Positions 7,603 to 14,322 of a DNA stretch of 22,292 bases are shown here, in pieces. The stretch's first letter is position 1. Each line of letters starts with the position of its first letter. The stretch covers positions 1-22,292 of the forward strand of contig DAOTVT010000104.1 of the NCBI GenBank assembly GCA_034436295.1, in the 5' to 3' direction. Under the pieces are notes generated by a model, which saw nothing but the letters and a program-made list of their open reading frames with translations, was not told where the DNA came from and made no database searches. The DNA is from DTLA01 sp034436295. GTDB taxonomy: Bacteria > Chloroflexota > Anaerolineae > DTLA01. The translations under genes and the position numbers were made by a program.

Positions 7603-7896
7603 CTATCCAATTTCGGAATCAAACAGATCCGTAAGGTCTCTTTCCCTCAGGATGCACCGTTTCCAGCGGTCTATCATAGGCACTGTGTACGGAATCAAAC
7701 GCAACGAGTAGTACGGCGGCAAGATTGGCAGCCCGATGATGTCGCCAAACACCACCAGGACGAAGAACCGCTCCAGTTCGCCGCGCTGCTTTTGCAGTTC
7801 GCGCACCCAGTCGTAGACCGTCATCCCGTAGACGATCTGACCCAGCGTGCGCAAGGCGCGCCGAAGTCTGCTCTCCTTACATACCTCTTCGCCCAT
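7603..7896 (-). CDS. Small conserved protein B of the ATPase operon (unknown function)
   Basis: A 97-residue paralogue of the following gene product. Both have an N-terminal charged helix ending in 'VYGM', then RGELERFFVLVVFGDIIG, the common PILPPYYSLRLIPY core, and a C-terminal WKR..LRERDLTD. The conserved block is too long and too specific to be chance. The family is not one I recognise by name. ATG 7896 begins 2 bases after the TAA of the ferritin-like gene, suggesting translational coupling; a longer frame reaches 7938 but would overlap the ferritin gene. It contains one cysteine near residue 6 and one in WKRC. Duplication within the operon parallels the duplication of the ATPases, which hints at one small protein per ATPase subunit (inference). 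Confidence 0.8.
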   Translation of the reverse strand: MGEEVCKESRLRRALRTLGQIVYGMTVYDWVRELQKQRGELERFFVLVVFGDIIGLPILPPYYSLRLIPYTVPMIDRWKRCILRERDLTDLFDSEIG

Positions 7897-7898
7897 CG

Positions 7899-8339
7899 TT
7901 AGGCCGTTCCCAGCGCACGGATTTGGCGCTTCATCCATGTGGCATGGGCAATCTCATCTTGCAGGTGCTCTGTCAGCATGGACAGTGTGTCCTCGTCGTC
8001 CATGATCTCGGCGATGGCCATCGCATAGTGCTTGATAGCCGTCTGCTCCTCGCCCAGTTCCAGCCGCAGCATCTCCGCCGTGGCGAGCGCCTGGCTGCCG
8101 ACCGCGGCAACCCTGCCCGCGACCGTGGCAGGCCCGCCTGGCTCTAGCGGCCGCCCACCGAGTTCCCGTATGCGGCGCGACAGGTTGGCCGCGTGCTCCT
8201 GCTCCACTTCCAAAATCGCCTGAACGCCCTCCGCGACAGCCGCCTCTGGGATCGCCTTCGCATGGGCCGCGTACATCTCCACAGCGGCCAGTTCCGCCTT
8301 CAGAGCGTCCTGCAGAATTGGGATAATATCGTGAGACAT
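7899..8339 (-). CDS. Ferritin-like diiron four-helix protein
   Basis: A 146-residue ferritin-like/rubrerythrin-type protein. Helix 1 has Glu16 and Glu21 (KAELAAVEMY). Helix 2 carries EQEH (Glu46 and His49, ExxH). Helix 3 carries LGEEQTAIKHY. Helix 4 carries DEIAH (second ExxH). This is the standard ligand set for a two-iron site in bacterioferritin/rubrerythrin relatives, which oxidise iron or remove peroxide. A rubredoxin domain is absent. The frame continues upstream to 8585, but that extension is low-complexity and antisense-like. ATG 8339 follows GAGG and lies 14 bases after the UspA stop. It sits in the middle of the seven-gene operon, linking it to iron or oxidative stress. Exact activity is not predictable. 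Confidence 0.87.
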   Translation of the reverse strand: MSHDIIPILQDALKAELAAVEMYAAHAKAIPEAAVAEGVQAILEVEQEHAANLSRRIRELGGRPLEPGGPATVAGRVAAVGSQALATAEMLRLELGEEQTAIKHYAMAIAEIMDDEDTLSMLTEHLQDEIAHATWMKRQIRALGTA

Positions 8340-8353
8340 CCGTGCCTCGCTTT

Positions 8354-8815
8354 CTACGCGCCGGAGCCAACGGCTACCGGAATGAACAAGACGGGTACGG
8401 TTGCGCGCCGCCGCACCTTGTCTTCCACGTTCCCCATCAGCCACCGCGACAGGGCCGTTCGCGGGTGCACGGGCATCGCAATCAGGTCGCACCCGTTCTC
8501 GGCCGCATACGTCGCAATGGCCTCTGCCTCGCCGCGTTCGGTGAAGATCACCTCGCCCGCGAAGGCCACGCCGGCCTCCTTGCACATCGCCTCAAGCCGC
8601 GCAAACTCGGCCTGCGCGGCGTCGCGCAATCGCGCCCCGCGAGACCCGAGTTCCACCTGCACCTTGTCAAAAAACGCTTCGCCCGAGGACACAATGGGGA
8701 TTACTCGCAGCCCGAGGATAGCCGCGTTGTGCACCTGCGCCAGCGAAATGATGTGCCGCGCCGTGTCGTCCGGCACACCTGCCGAATCAATGGGCAACAG
8801 AATCTTGCGATACAT
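8354..8815 (-). CDS. Universal stress protein (UspA family) with degenerate nucleotide motif
   Basis: A 153-residue single UspA domain. The N-terminus YRKILLPIDSAG is the usual first strand and loop, and CDLIAMPVHPRTALSRWLMGNVEDKV followed by TVPVLFIPV is the usual C-terminal half. In ATP-binding Usp proteins the latter reads GxxGx9G(S/T). Here the first two glycines are replaced (PVHPRTAL...MGN), so nucleotide binding may be lost or altered. ATG 8815 follows GAGGGG and lies inside the end of the thioredoxin-like gene, a 29-base overlap. It is the second gene of the ATPase operon. Usp proteins respond to starvation, oxidative and other stresses; the specific role is not known. Confidence 0.9.
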   Translation of the reverse strand: MYRKILLPIDSAGVPDDTARHIISLAQVHNAAILGLRVIPIVSSGEAFFDKVQVELGSRGARLRDAAQAEFARLEAMCKEAGVAFAGEVIFTERGEAEAIATYAAENGCDLIAMPVHPRTALSRWLMGNVEDKVRRRATVPVLFIPVAVGSGA

Positions 8816-9188
8816 GGTTTCCCCTCAGCCCCATCAGGGCCTCCAGCCGGGGTATCAACCCCGCCTCGGCCTGCTCCAAACCGACAAACTTCTCGCGGGC
8901 GCCCAAAATGAAAGTAGGGTAGCGCCGCACGCGGTACCGCAGCGAGAGAAACAGCCCACGAAGGGATCGCGGATCCGACCAGCGGATGACCAACCCGTTT
9001 CCGGCAATCTGCGACAGTCGCCGGACGACTCCTAGCGTCGCCTCAAAGTCGCTCCGCCACTGTTCAGGATATGCATCCTGTCCCCTGTCAAGCCCGGCGC
9101 CGCTCAGAACAACCTGGCAAGTAAAGCACAAACCAACCCTTTCTAGAATCGGTGCGATCACCTCTAGCAGGATTGGTTTGCGTACCAT
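8787..9188 (-). CDS. Probable thioredoxin-like fold protein with CFTC motif
   Basis: A 133-residue protein with a CxxC motif (Cys21-Phe-Thr-Cys24). About 65 residues later comes YRVRRYPTFILGAREKFVGLE, which resembles the thioredoxin 'YGVRSYPTF..F..G' segment, with Pro91 as the cis-proline. The order and spacing fit a thiol-disulfide oxidoreductase or a redox-sensing relative, though the CxxC is nearer a helix than usual, so the fold call is moderate. ATG 9188 has a GGGTGATGG ribosome site. ATG 9200, four codons upstream, has none. The gene is first in the operon: its promoter is at 9247-9275, and its end overlaps the UspA start. Confidence 0.65.
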   Translation of the reverse strand: MVRKPILLEVIAPILERVGLCFTCQVVLSGAGLDRGQDAYPEQWRSDFEATLGVVRRLSQIAGNGLVIRWSDPRSLRGLFLSLRYRVRRYPTFILGAREKFVGLEQAEAGLIPRLEALMGLRGNHVSQDSVAH

Positions 9189-9246
9189 ACCATCACCCAT
9201 TTGTAGATTCTACCCACACGGCATCCTGACGGAAACTTGCAAAAAC

Positions 9247-9275
9247 ATTGTACGCCTTCCAATCCGTTCCGTCAA
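9247..9275 (-). promoter_or_regulatory. Sigma-70-type promoter of the thioredoxin-like/Usp/ferritin/ATPase operon
   Basis: On the - strand TTGACG (9275-9270) is followed by a 17-base spacer and TACAAT (9252-9247). Predicted transcription starts near 9240, about 50 bases ahead of the first start codon. No other good promoter is visible down to 5292. Confidence 0.8.
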
Positions 9276-9290
9276 GAACGGCAGGTAGGC

Positions 9291-9322
9291 GCGATGGGAG
9301 AGCGCCATTGCTCTCCCATCGC
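9291..9322 (-). terminator. Long hairpin downstream of cstA
   Basis: A perfect 13-bp inverted repeat (GCGATGGGAGAGC / GCTCTCCCATCGC) with a 6-base loop, starting 21 bases beyond the cstA stop. No T-run follows on either strand, so it is either a non-canonical terminator, an mRNA 3'-end stabiliser, or an insulator ahead of the next promoter, whose -35 box is 16 bases further on. Confidence 0.55.
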
Positions 9323-9342
9323 TGAGATCGCACCTTGCGCCG

Positions 9343-11088
9343 CTAGGCCTTGGCCTTGGCCTTGGCCAATTCGGCGCGATACCGCCGGATGGCGCTCACT
9401 CCATCCACCACCAGGATAACCGCCAGCACGACCAGGATCAGGGAAACCACCCCAATGGTAACCTGGGCGACGATGCCTTGCCAGGCCGTTTGCTTGGGCA
9501 AGTTGAGGAAGAAGGCCGCATAGGCCGACCAGAGGAGCGCCCCGACAGTGGTAACGAACATGAAGATGAAGGGCCAGAATGTCCACTGATAGTTCTTGCC
9601 CTTGGACATCAGCCACAGGGTGATCAGCAGCAGAGCCAGGGATGCCATCAGTTGGTTGGCAGCACCAAACACGCCCCAAATCTGGATGAAGGGCATGATC
9701 CAGATCAGTAGGAGCGTGAGGACCAGGGCGATGATGGTGCCAACATGGACGTTGCGAAGGATGGGGAAGCGATCCCCCAGTGCCTCAGCACTGGCCACGC
9801 GCATGAAGCGCACCACCAAGTGCATGATGGTCAGCGCCATCAGGGTAAGGAAGATCGCACCATAGGCGGCGCCGAACCCCTTGCCCAGCGCGCGGTCCAG
9901 CCCCCAATTGTTCAGGAACGCGGAGAGGCCCTTAGAGAAGACGGCCGCAGCGCCCCCCGGACCTCCGGCATCCATGTAGCCCTTGTAACTGCCGAAGGCC
10001 ACGGTCGCGGTCAGAAACGCCATGGTGGCGAAGAACATCTCAAAGAACATGGCGCCGCCACCCACAAAGAGGGCATCACCTTCGCGCTCCAACTGCCGCG
10101 CCGTGCCCGACGACGACACCAGGCTATGCCAGCCTGAGATGGCGCCGCAGGCGATGGTCACGAACAGCATTGGCCAGAGAGGACCCGACACAGTCCGGAA
10201 GGTCGTGGTGGCCGGAAAGTCCGCCATTCCTGGGCGACCAATCAGGATCCCGATGACACCGCCCAGGATGCCCAGGCTCACGATCCAGAAGGCCACATAG
10301 TTGATCGGCTGCGCCCAGCGCCAAATTGGGAGAACGGCGCCCAGGTAGCAGAAGATCACCACCAACAGGCTGCCGATGAACTTCGCCCGCGTTACGTCCA
10401 GGAACAGTTTCGGGCTGGCCGCGCCGCCGGTAGTCCCGTACAGGGCCGAAAAGAAGTCCCGCACCGGCTGCGCCATGCCTACCCAGATGCCCACAAGCGC
10501 AAGCACCACCGTGACCACGGTCGTCAACAGAATGTCCTGCTTCCACTTGTAGGTCATCTGGCCGGCCAGCAGGCCAACCAGGATGACGATGATCACCCCC
10601 AGGGGCACCGCCGGGTTGGTCAAAAGGTTGAACCCCACCTGGATGCCAAACGCCCCCATGATCATCAGCAGGTAGACGTAGATGAAGGCCAGCAGAATGC
10701 CTCGGCCGCGTGGAGAGATGAGCCGGTAACTCAACGCGCCGAAGGTCTGCCCCTCCTCACGGACGCCCATGATGATGCTGCTGTAGTCCTGCACCCAGCC
10801 GATGAAGAAAGTGCCGAGCACAATCCACAGCAGCGCGGGGAGCCAGCCCCACTGCACGGCTACAATCGGCCCGAGGATGGGGCCAAGGGCGGCAATGGAC
10901 TTGAACTGGTAGCCAAAGAGGACGTTGCGGTTCGCGGGGATGAAATCCACGCCATCCATGTACATCTTCGCGGGAGTGGCCTTTTGGTTATCGGGCTGGA
11001 TGACGCGGCGGTCAATGGACTTGGCATAGAGACCATATCCCACGGCGATCCCGACAGCGGCGATGACGAGGACAACCAGAGCGTTCAT
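9343..11088 (-). CDS. cstA: CstA family carbon starvation / peptide or pyruvate transporter
   Basis: A 581-residue, highly hydrophobic integral membrane protein with roughly 14-16 transmembrane helices. The family signature is plain near the N-terminus: DGVDFIPANRNVLFGYQFKSIA (residues 46-67), then GPILGPIVAVQWGWLPAL and GWVQDYSSIIMGVR. Further in, ISGWHSLVSSSGTARQL and FGAANQLMASLAL are also typical. Characterised members import peptides or pyruvate when carbon is short. E. coli CstA is longer (about 700 residues); this one is of the shorter type. The C-terminus is a Lys/Ala-rich tail encoded by short direct repeats. ATG 11088 follows AAGGAGAGTAGGAG. It is monocistronic, with its own promoter at 11246-11274 and a 150-nt leader. 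Confidence 0.95.
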   Translation of the reverse strand: MNALVVLVIAAVGIAVGYGLYAKSIDRRVIQPDNQKATPAKMYMDGVDFIPANRNVLFGYQFKSIAALGPILGPIVAVQWGWLPALLWIVLGTFFIGWVQDYSSIIMGVREEGQTFGALSYRLISPRGRGILLAFIYVYLLMIMGAFGIQVGFNLLTNPAVPLGVIIVILVGLLAGQMTYKWKQDILLTTVVTVVLALVGIWVGMAQPVRDFFSALYGTTGGAASPKLFLDVTRAKFIGSLLVVIFCYLGAVLPIWRWAQPINYVAFWIVSLGILGGVIGILIGRPGMADFPATTTFRTVSGPLWPMLFVTIACGAISGWHSLVSSSGTARQLEREGDALFVGGGAMFFEMFFATMAFLTATVAFGSYKGYMDAGGPGGAAAVFSKGLSAFLNNWGLDRALGKGFGAAYGAIFLTLMALTIMHLVVRFMRVASAEALGDRFPILRNVHVGTIIALVLTLLLIWIMPFIQIWGVFGAANQLMASLALLLITLWLMSKGKNYQWTFWPFIFMFVTTVGALLWSAYAAFFLNLPKQTAWQGIVAQVTIGVVSLILVVLAVILVVDGVSAIRRYRAELAKAKAKA

Positions 11089-11105
11089 CTCCTACTCTCC
11101 TTACT

Positions 11106-11186
11106 TCATTCGCGACTGAATTCGGACGACCAATCGGTGAAACGGACTCTGCCAAATGAAGCGAACGATCGGACCAGCCCCGGCAT
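11106..11186 (-). other. Possible leader ORF or ribosome-binding decoy in the cstA 5' UTR
   Basis: The cstA leader contains GGAGGTGAT, a nine-base match to the complement of the 16S rRNA 3' end, about 100 bases before the cstA start. An ATG overlaps it at 11186 and opens a 26-codon frame ending at TGA 11106, 17 bases before the cstA start. Spacing to this ATG is only about 2 bases, so translation is uncertain. It may be a leader peptide, a standby site, or chance. Confidence 0.3.
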
Positions 11187-11245
11187 CACCTCCCTTCCGC
11201 GAGAACAAAAACCACCAACGTCGGCAACCCTGTTTGGGCCACTAT

Positions 11246-11274
11246 ATTCTACCATCAACTTGCGCATTTGTCAA
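11246..11274 (-). promoter_or_regulatory. Sigma-70-type promoter of cstA
   Basis: On the - strand a perfect TTGACA (11274-11269), a 17-base spacer, and TAGAAT (11251-11246). Transcription would start near 11239, giving an untranslated leader of about 150 bases. Confidence 0.82.
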
Positions 11275-11374
11275 TAGGTTCCGACGTGGATTATGTAAAC
11301 AAACGCGGCCCTTCTCACATATACAACAACGCGCCTGCCCAAAAGTTGCGCCGCCAACGAAGCCAGCCGCCCGG

Positions 11375-11832
11375 TCAGGCATGGAAACCCGACCTACAGG
11401 TTGGGGAGCGGCACGTAGGGCGGCTATCCCTAGCCGCAAGGGGGCCCCTGCACCACAGCGCGTTGAGGGACGGCACGTAGGGCGGCTATCCCTAGCCGCC
11501 GTGGGGTGCCCCTGCACCACACTGCGTCAGGCATGGAAACCCGACCTACAGGTTGAGAGACGGCACGTAGGGCGGCTATCCCTAGCCGCCGGTCAGGCAT
11601 GGAAACCCGACCACAGGTTGAGGGACGGCACGTAGGGCGGCTATCCCTAGCCGCCGTGGGGTGCCCCTGCACCACACCGCGTCGGGTGTGGAAACCCGAC
11701 CACAGGTTGAGAGACGGCACGTAGGGCGGCTATCCCTAGCCGCCGTGGGGTGCCCCTGCACCACACCGCGTCGGGTGTGGAAACCCGACCACAGGTTCAG
11801 GGACGGCACGTAGGGCGGCTATCCCTGGCCGC
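11375..11832. repeat. Mosaic array of palindromic intergenic repeats
   Basis: Three modules alternate. Module R1 (about 30 bp) contains the hairpin GGCGGCTA-TCCC-TAGCCGCC; copies are at 11409-11437, 11471-11500, 11561-11590, 11626-11655, 11715-11744 and 11804-11832 (first and last end in GCCGC). Module R2, with the core ATGGAAACCCGACC or GTGGAAACCCGACC followed by CAGGTT, starts near 11375, 11527, 11593, 11682 and 11771. Module R3, GTGGGGTGCCCCTGCACCAC, is at 11501, 11656 and 11745, with a diverged copy at 11438. From 11626 to 11803 the order R1-R3-R2 repeats exactly every 89 bp. Frames through it are repeat-encoded and not genes. Confidence 0.9.
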
Positions 11833-11868
11833 AAGGGGGCGCCCACTCGCGGGAAAGAACAGAGAGAC

Positions 11869-11895
11869 CCCAAAAGGTCTCGGAGACCTTTAGGG
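11869..11895. repeat. Isolated palindrome upstream of the response regulator
   Basis: An 8-bp inverted repeat AAAGGTCT / AGACCTTT around CGG, extended by CCC/GGG outside a one-base mismatch. It lies between the repeat array and the promoter at 11955. No T-run follows it, so it is not a clear terminator. The rest of 11833-11925 shows nothing recognisable. Confidence 0.6.
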
Positions 11896-11925
11896 CCCCC
11901 GAAGGCCAGCGCGAGCGGCCAGGGG

Positions 11926-11953
11926 ATGAGCGGGGGTTCCTCCCGCCGCTCAT
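11926..11953. other. Hairpin abutting the response regulator -35 box
   Basis: ATGAGCGG pairs with CCGCTCAT, and beyond one bulged base GGG pairs with CCC, enclosing a short loop. The second arm ends one base before the -35 hexamer at 11955. It could be an operator, an insulator or the end of the repeat region; the sequence does not decide this. Confidence 0.5.
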
Positions 11954-11954
11954 A

Positions 11955-11983
11955 TTGCTTCCCAGCACAACCTGCTGTATAAT
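11955..11983 (+). promoter_or_regulatory. Sigma-70-type promoter of the response regulator/gamma-CA pair
   Basis: TTGCTT (11955-11960), a 17-base spacer, and a perfect TATAAT (11978-11983). Transcription would begin near 11990, about 40 bases before the response regulator ATG. Confidence 0.8.
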
Positions 11984-12029
11984 ACGCCCAAGCGGCCATA
12001 CACTGGCTCTATGCGCCGGGTGAGAGCGT

Positions 12030-12734
12030 ATGAGCATCAAAGTCCTCCTCATAGACGACGAGCCGATGATGAAAAGAATGCTGGCGGAGGTCTTCCGCCC
12101 GCCCGAATTTGAGTTCATGGCCGCGCCCGACGGCCGCGAAGGCCTGCGCATGACCTACGACTTCAGGCCCGACGTCATCCTGCTGGACATCATGATGCCC
12201 GGCATGAGCGGCTGGGAGGTCTGCCAGCGCATCCGCGAATTCTCGCCAGTCCCCATCATCATGCTCACCGCCATGGGCCAGACGGCCGACAAGGTGCGCG
12301 GCCTGGACATGGGCGCCGACGACTACATCACCAAACCCGTAGACCTGGAGGAAGTTCGGGCGCGGGTCAAGGCCCTGCTGCGGCGCGCCGTGGTGGGAGA
12401 ACAAACCGCGTGCCTCTACTCCGTCGGCGGCGACTACCTCACCATAGACCCCATCACGAGGAGGGTGCGAGTCGCGGGACATGAGATTCCCCTCACCCCG
12501 ACGGAATACAACCTGCTGTTGTACTTCGTAACGCACCCCGACCGCCCGCTCTCCTACGGCGAACTCCTGGACAACGTATGGGGCCCTGGCTACGAGGGCG
12601 CCATCAGCAACCTGAAACTCTACATCCTTTACCTGCGGCGCAAAATTGAGCCTGACCCTGAGAATCCCATCTACATCGTCAACGAGCGCGGCGTCGGCTA
12701 TCGGTTCGTCCGCTCACCCATGCAGGAGAAGTGA
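12030..12734 (+). CDS. OmpR/PhoB-family response regulator
   Basis: A 234-residue two-domain response regulator. The receiver domain (residues 1-115) has the acidic pair Asp9/Asp10, phosphoacceptor Asp53 (LLDIMMPGMSG), Thr80 and Lys102 (ITKP), so it should be phosphorylatable. The C-terminal winged-helix DNA-binding domain (about 130-230) has LTPTEYNLLLYFVTHPDRPLS and ends with VNERGVGYRF. No histidine kinase gene is in the window, so it is an orphan here. ATG 12030 follows GGTGAGAG. Its TGA overlaps the GTG start of the next gene by 4 bases, so the two are translationally coupled. Targets are not predictable; hairpins just upstream of its promoter could be an autoregulatory site. Confidence 0.95.
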   Translation: MSIKVLLIDDEPMMKRMLAEVFRPPEFEFMAAPDGREGLRMTYDFRPDVILLDIMMPGMSGWEVCQRIREFSPVPIIMLTAMGQTADKVRGLDMGADDYITKPVDLEEVRARVKALLRRAVVGEQTACLYSVGGDYLTIDPITRRVRVAGHEIPLTPTEYNLLLYFVTHPDRPLSYGELLDNVWGPGYEGAISNLKLYILYLRRKIEPDPENPIYIVNERGVGYRFVRSPMQEK

Positions 12735-13267
12735 ACGTGGCCATCTACCAGTTTGAAAATCGCATCCCCACCATCGGCCAGAACACCTACGTTCATCCTT
12801 CGGCCTCCGTCATCGGCGATGTCTCCATCGGCGAAGGGTGCTGGATCGGGCCAGGAGCCTGCATCAGGGGCGACTATGGCCGAATCACCATCGGCAACTG
12901 CACGAGCATAGAGGAGAACGTCGTGGTGCATGCCAGGCCCGACGAGCAGACCGTCATCGGCGACTGGGTTACCATCGGCCATGCCGCGGTGATCCACAAC
13001 GCCACGATTCACGACTACGCGGTCATCGGCATGCGCGCCGTCGTGAGCGACTGGGCCATCGTCGGCGTGTGGAGCGTCGTCGCAGAGGGGGCCGTCGTCC
13101 GGCAGAGCCAGGAAGTGCCCGGCGGCAAAATCGCCGTCGGGGTCCCCGCGCGCCTCCTGGAAAAGGATGTAACCGCCGAATACCGCGCCCAGTGGACGCA
13201 CTTCAAGAAAATCTACGTGGACCTGGCGCGGCGGTACCCGGACGGGCTGAAACTGCTTCGCCCGTAG
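12731..13267 (+). CDS. Gamma-carbonic anhydrase-like hexapeptide-repeat protein
   Basis: A 178-residue left-handed beta-helix protein. Repeated hexapeptides such as VHPSASVIGDVSIGEGCWIGPGA and WVTIGHAAVIHNATI run through residues 20-130, followed by a C-terminal helix. The three His expected to bind metal in gamma-class carbonic anhydrases appear as VVVHAR and as the two His of GHAAVIH. It could be a carbonic anhydrase (CO2 + water to bicarbonate) or one of the many relatives without proven activity (PaaY/YrdA type). The start is GTG 12731, within the GTGA overlap of the response regulator stop. Coupling to a regulator is unusual and suggests joint control. Confidence 0.88.
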   Translation: MNVAIYQFENRIPTIGQNTYVHPSASVIGDVSIGEGCWIGPGACIRGDYGRITIGNCTSIEENVVVHARPDEQTVIGDWVTIGHAAVIHNATIHDYAVIGMRAVVSDWAIVGVWSVVAEGAVVRQSQEVPGGKIAVGVPARLLEKDVTAEYRAQWTHFKKIYVDLARRYPDGLKLLRP

Positions 13268-13329
13268 ATGCGGCACCGGGCGCGCCCAGGGCCGACGCCC
13301 ACACTCCCACGGAGCAGGCCGCGAGCGCC

Positions 13330-13971
13330 CTACGGCTTCAGGATGACCTCCTCTTTCCCCTGAAGTCGGTCCAGGATTCGCGTGCAGATGATGTCCAGGT
13401 GGTCGGCAGAGTTGACAAAATCCAGGTCGTCTGCCGGGACTGTCAGCACGGGGCAGAGGTTGAAGGCCTCCATCCACACCTTGTACAACTCGTTCAGCCG
13501 CGCCAGGTAATCCTCGGTGATACCCGACTCAATGTCGCGCCCGCGCAGGCGGATGCGGCGGGCAAGGGTGGGCACCGACGCCTGCAGGTAGATCAGCAGG
13601 CTCGGGATCGGCAGATGCGCCACGATCATATCGTAGAGGCGAACGTAGGCGTCAAAATCCCGCTTGCGCATCATGCCCATGTCAAACAGGGCCTGGGCGA
13701 AGATGTGGCGGTCTTCGTAGATACTCCTATCCTGGATCACGGATTCGGGCAGCGCGGCAATGTGTCGGTGGAGTTCGGCGCGATGCCCGAGGAAGAATAT
13801 CTGCAGGTGAAAACTCCACTGCCTCATGTCGGCGTAGAAGTCGGCCAGGTAGGGGTTATCCTCCACGCTCTCGTAGTAGGCCTTCCACCCCAGCCGCTGC
13901 GCCACCAGGGTGGTCAGGCTGGTCTTGCCCGATCCGATGTTGCCCGCCACAATCACAAAGCGTTTCACCAT
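13330..13971 (-). CDS. Deoxynucleoside kinase (dAK/dGK type)
   Basis: A 213-residue P-loop kinase that phosphorylates deoxynucleosides to 5'-monophosphates for nucleotide salvage. Walker A is GNIGSGKT (about residues 9-16). QDRSIYEDRHIFAQ is the family's DRS motif with the following E-D-x-x-IF. RRIRLRGRDIESGI carries the LID-region arginines. Length matches bacterial dAK/dGK enzymes. A long open frame continues upstream to 15750, antisense to the MATE gene. The true start is ATG 13971, because the P-loop begins there, GGAGGAGG lies about 11 bases ahead and a promoter is found at 14020-14048. It converges on the gamma-CA gene with 62 bases between them. Confidence 0.92.
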   Translation of the reverse strand: MVKRFVIVAGNIGSGKTSLTTLVAQRLGWKAYYESVEDNPYLADFYADMRQWSFHLQIFFLGHRAELHRHIAALPESVIQDRSIYEDRHIFAQALFDMGMMRKRDFDAYVRLYDMIVAHLPIPSLLIYLQASVPTLARRIRLRGRDIESGITEDYLARLNELYKVWMEAFNLCPVLTVPADDLDFVNSADHLDIICTRILDRLQGKEEVILKP

Positions 13972-14019
13972 CGCGACAGAGACCTCCTCCGAAACGAGTG
14001 AACGGCGGCTGCCCGGCAG

Positions 14020-14048
14020 ATTGTAGCCGAAATCGCCCTGCGTGTCCA
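14020..14048 (-). promoter_or_regulatory. Sigma-70-type promoter of the deoxynucleoside kinase gene
   Basis: On the - strand TGGACA (14048-14043), a 17-base spacer and TACAAT (14025-14020), about 50 bases ahead of the start codon. The rest of the 351-base divergent intergenic region (13972-14322) shows only this and the MATE promoter. Confidence 0.72.
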
Positions 14049-14256
14049 CACGCACGCCCGCACGCATCCCGCGATTCGGCGCCCAATCGCGTGGCGCTCG
14101 TCCTTGCAGGTGGCGAAGTGCCGATGTTGGTGGCCCAGGTACGACGCACGTTCGGAAGCGCGTCGCACCTAACATTCGCGTGGATTGGCGTTCTTCGCGG
14201 TTACAGCTCGTGGAATCCCCAACGCAAACTGGAACCGACCCCGCATCCCGCCCCAT

Positions 14257-14284
14257 TTGTGAGAAACGGCGCATGGAGTATAAT
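14257..14284 (+). promoter_or_regulatory. Probable promoter of the MATE gene
   Basis: A perfect TATAAT at 14279-14284 with TTGTGA at 14257-14262 (16-base spacer); read with 17 bases the -35 is TTTGTG. The same TTTGTG-17-TATAAT arrangement is seen at the tmRNA gene. Confidence 0.65.
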
Positions 14285-14322
14285 ATATCCAAACTGAATC
14301 CAACGCCGAAAGAGACTCGCTC

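Noticed and set aside
8340..8585. N-terminal extension of the ferritin-like protein
   Set aside because: It lies antiparallel-free but inside the UspA gene in another frame, is Arg/Gly-rich without similarity to ferritins, and ATG 8339 has its own ribosome site.
11375..11832. CRISPR array
   Set aside because: The repeats themselves change order, lie next to each other without unique spacers of constant length, and no cas gene is in the window.
11430..11999. Overlapping small frames of the MPSLNLWSGFH type inside the repeats
   Set aside because: They are generated by the repeat modules, including identical N-termini from repeated copies, and have no ribosome sites.
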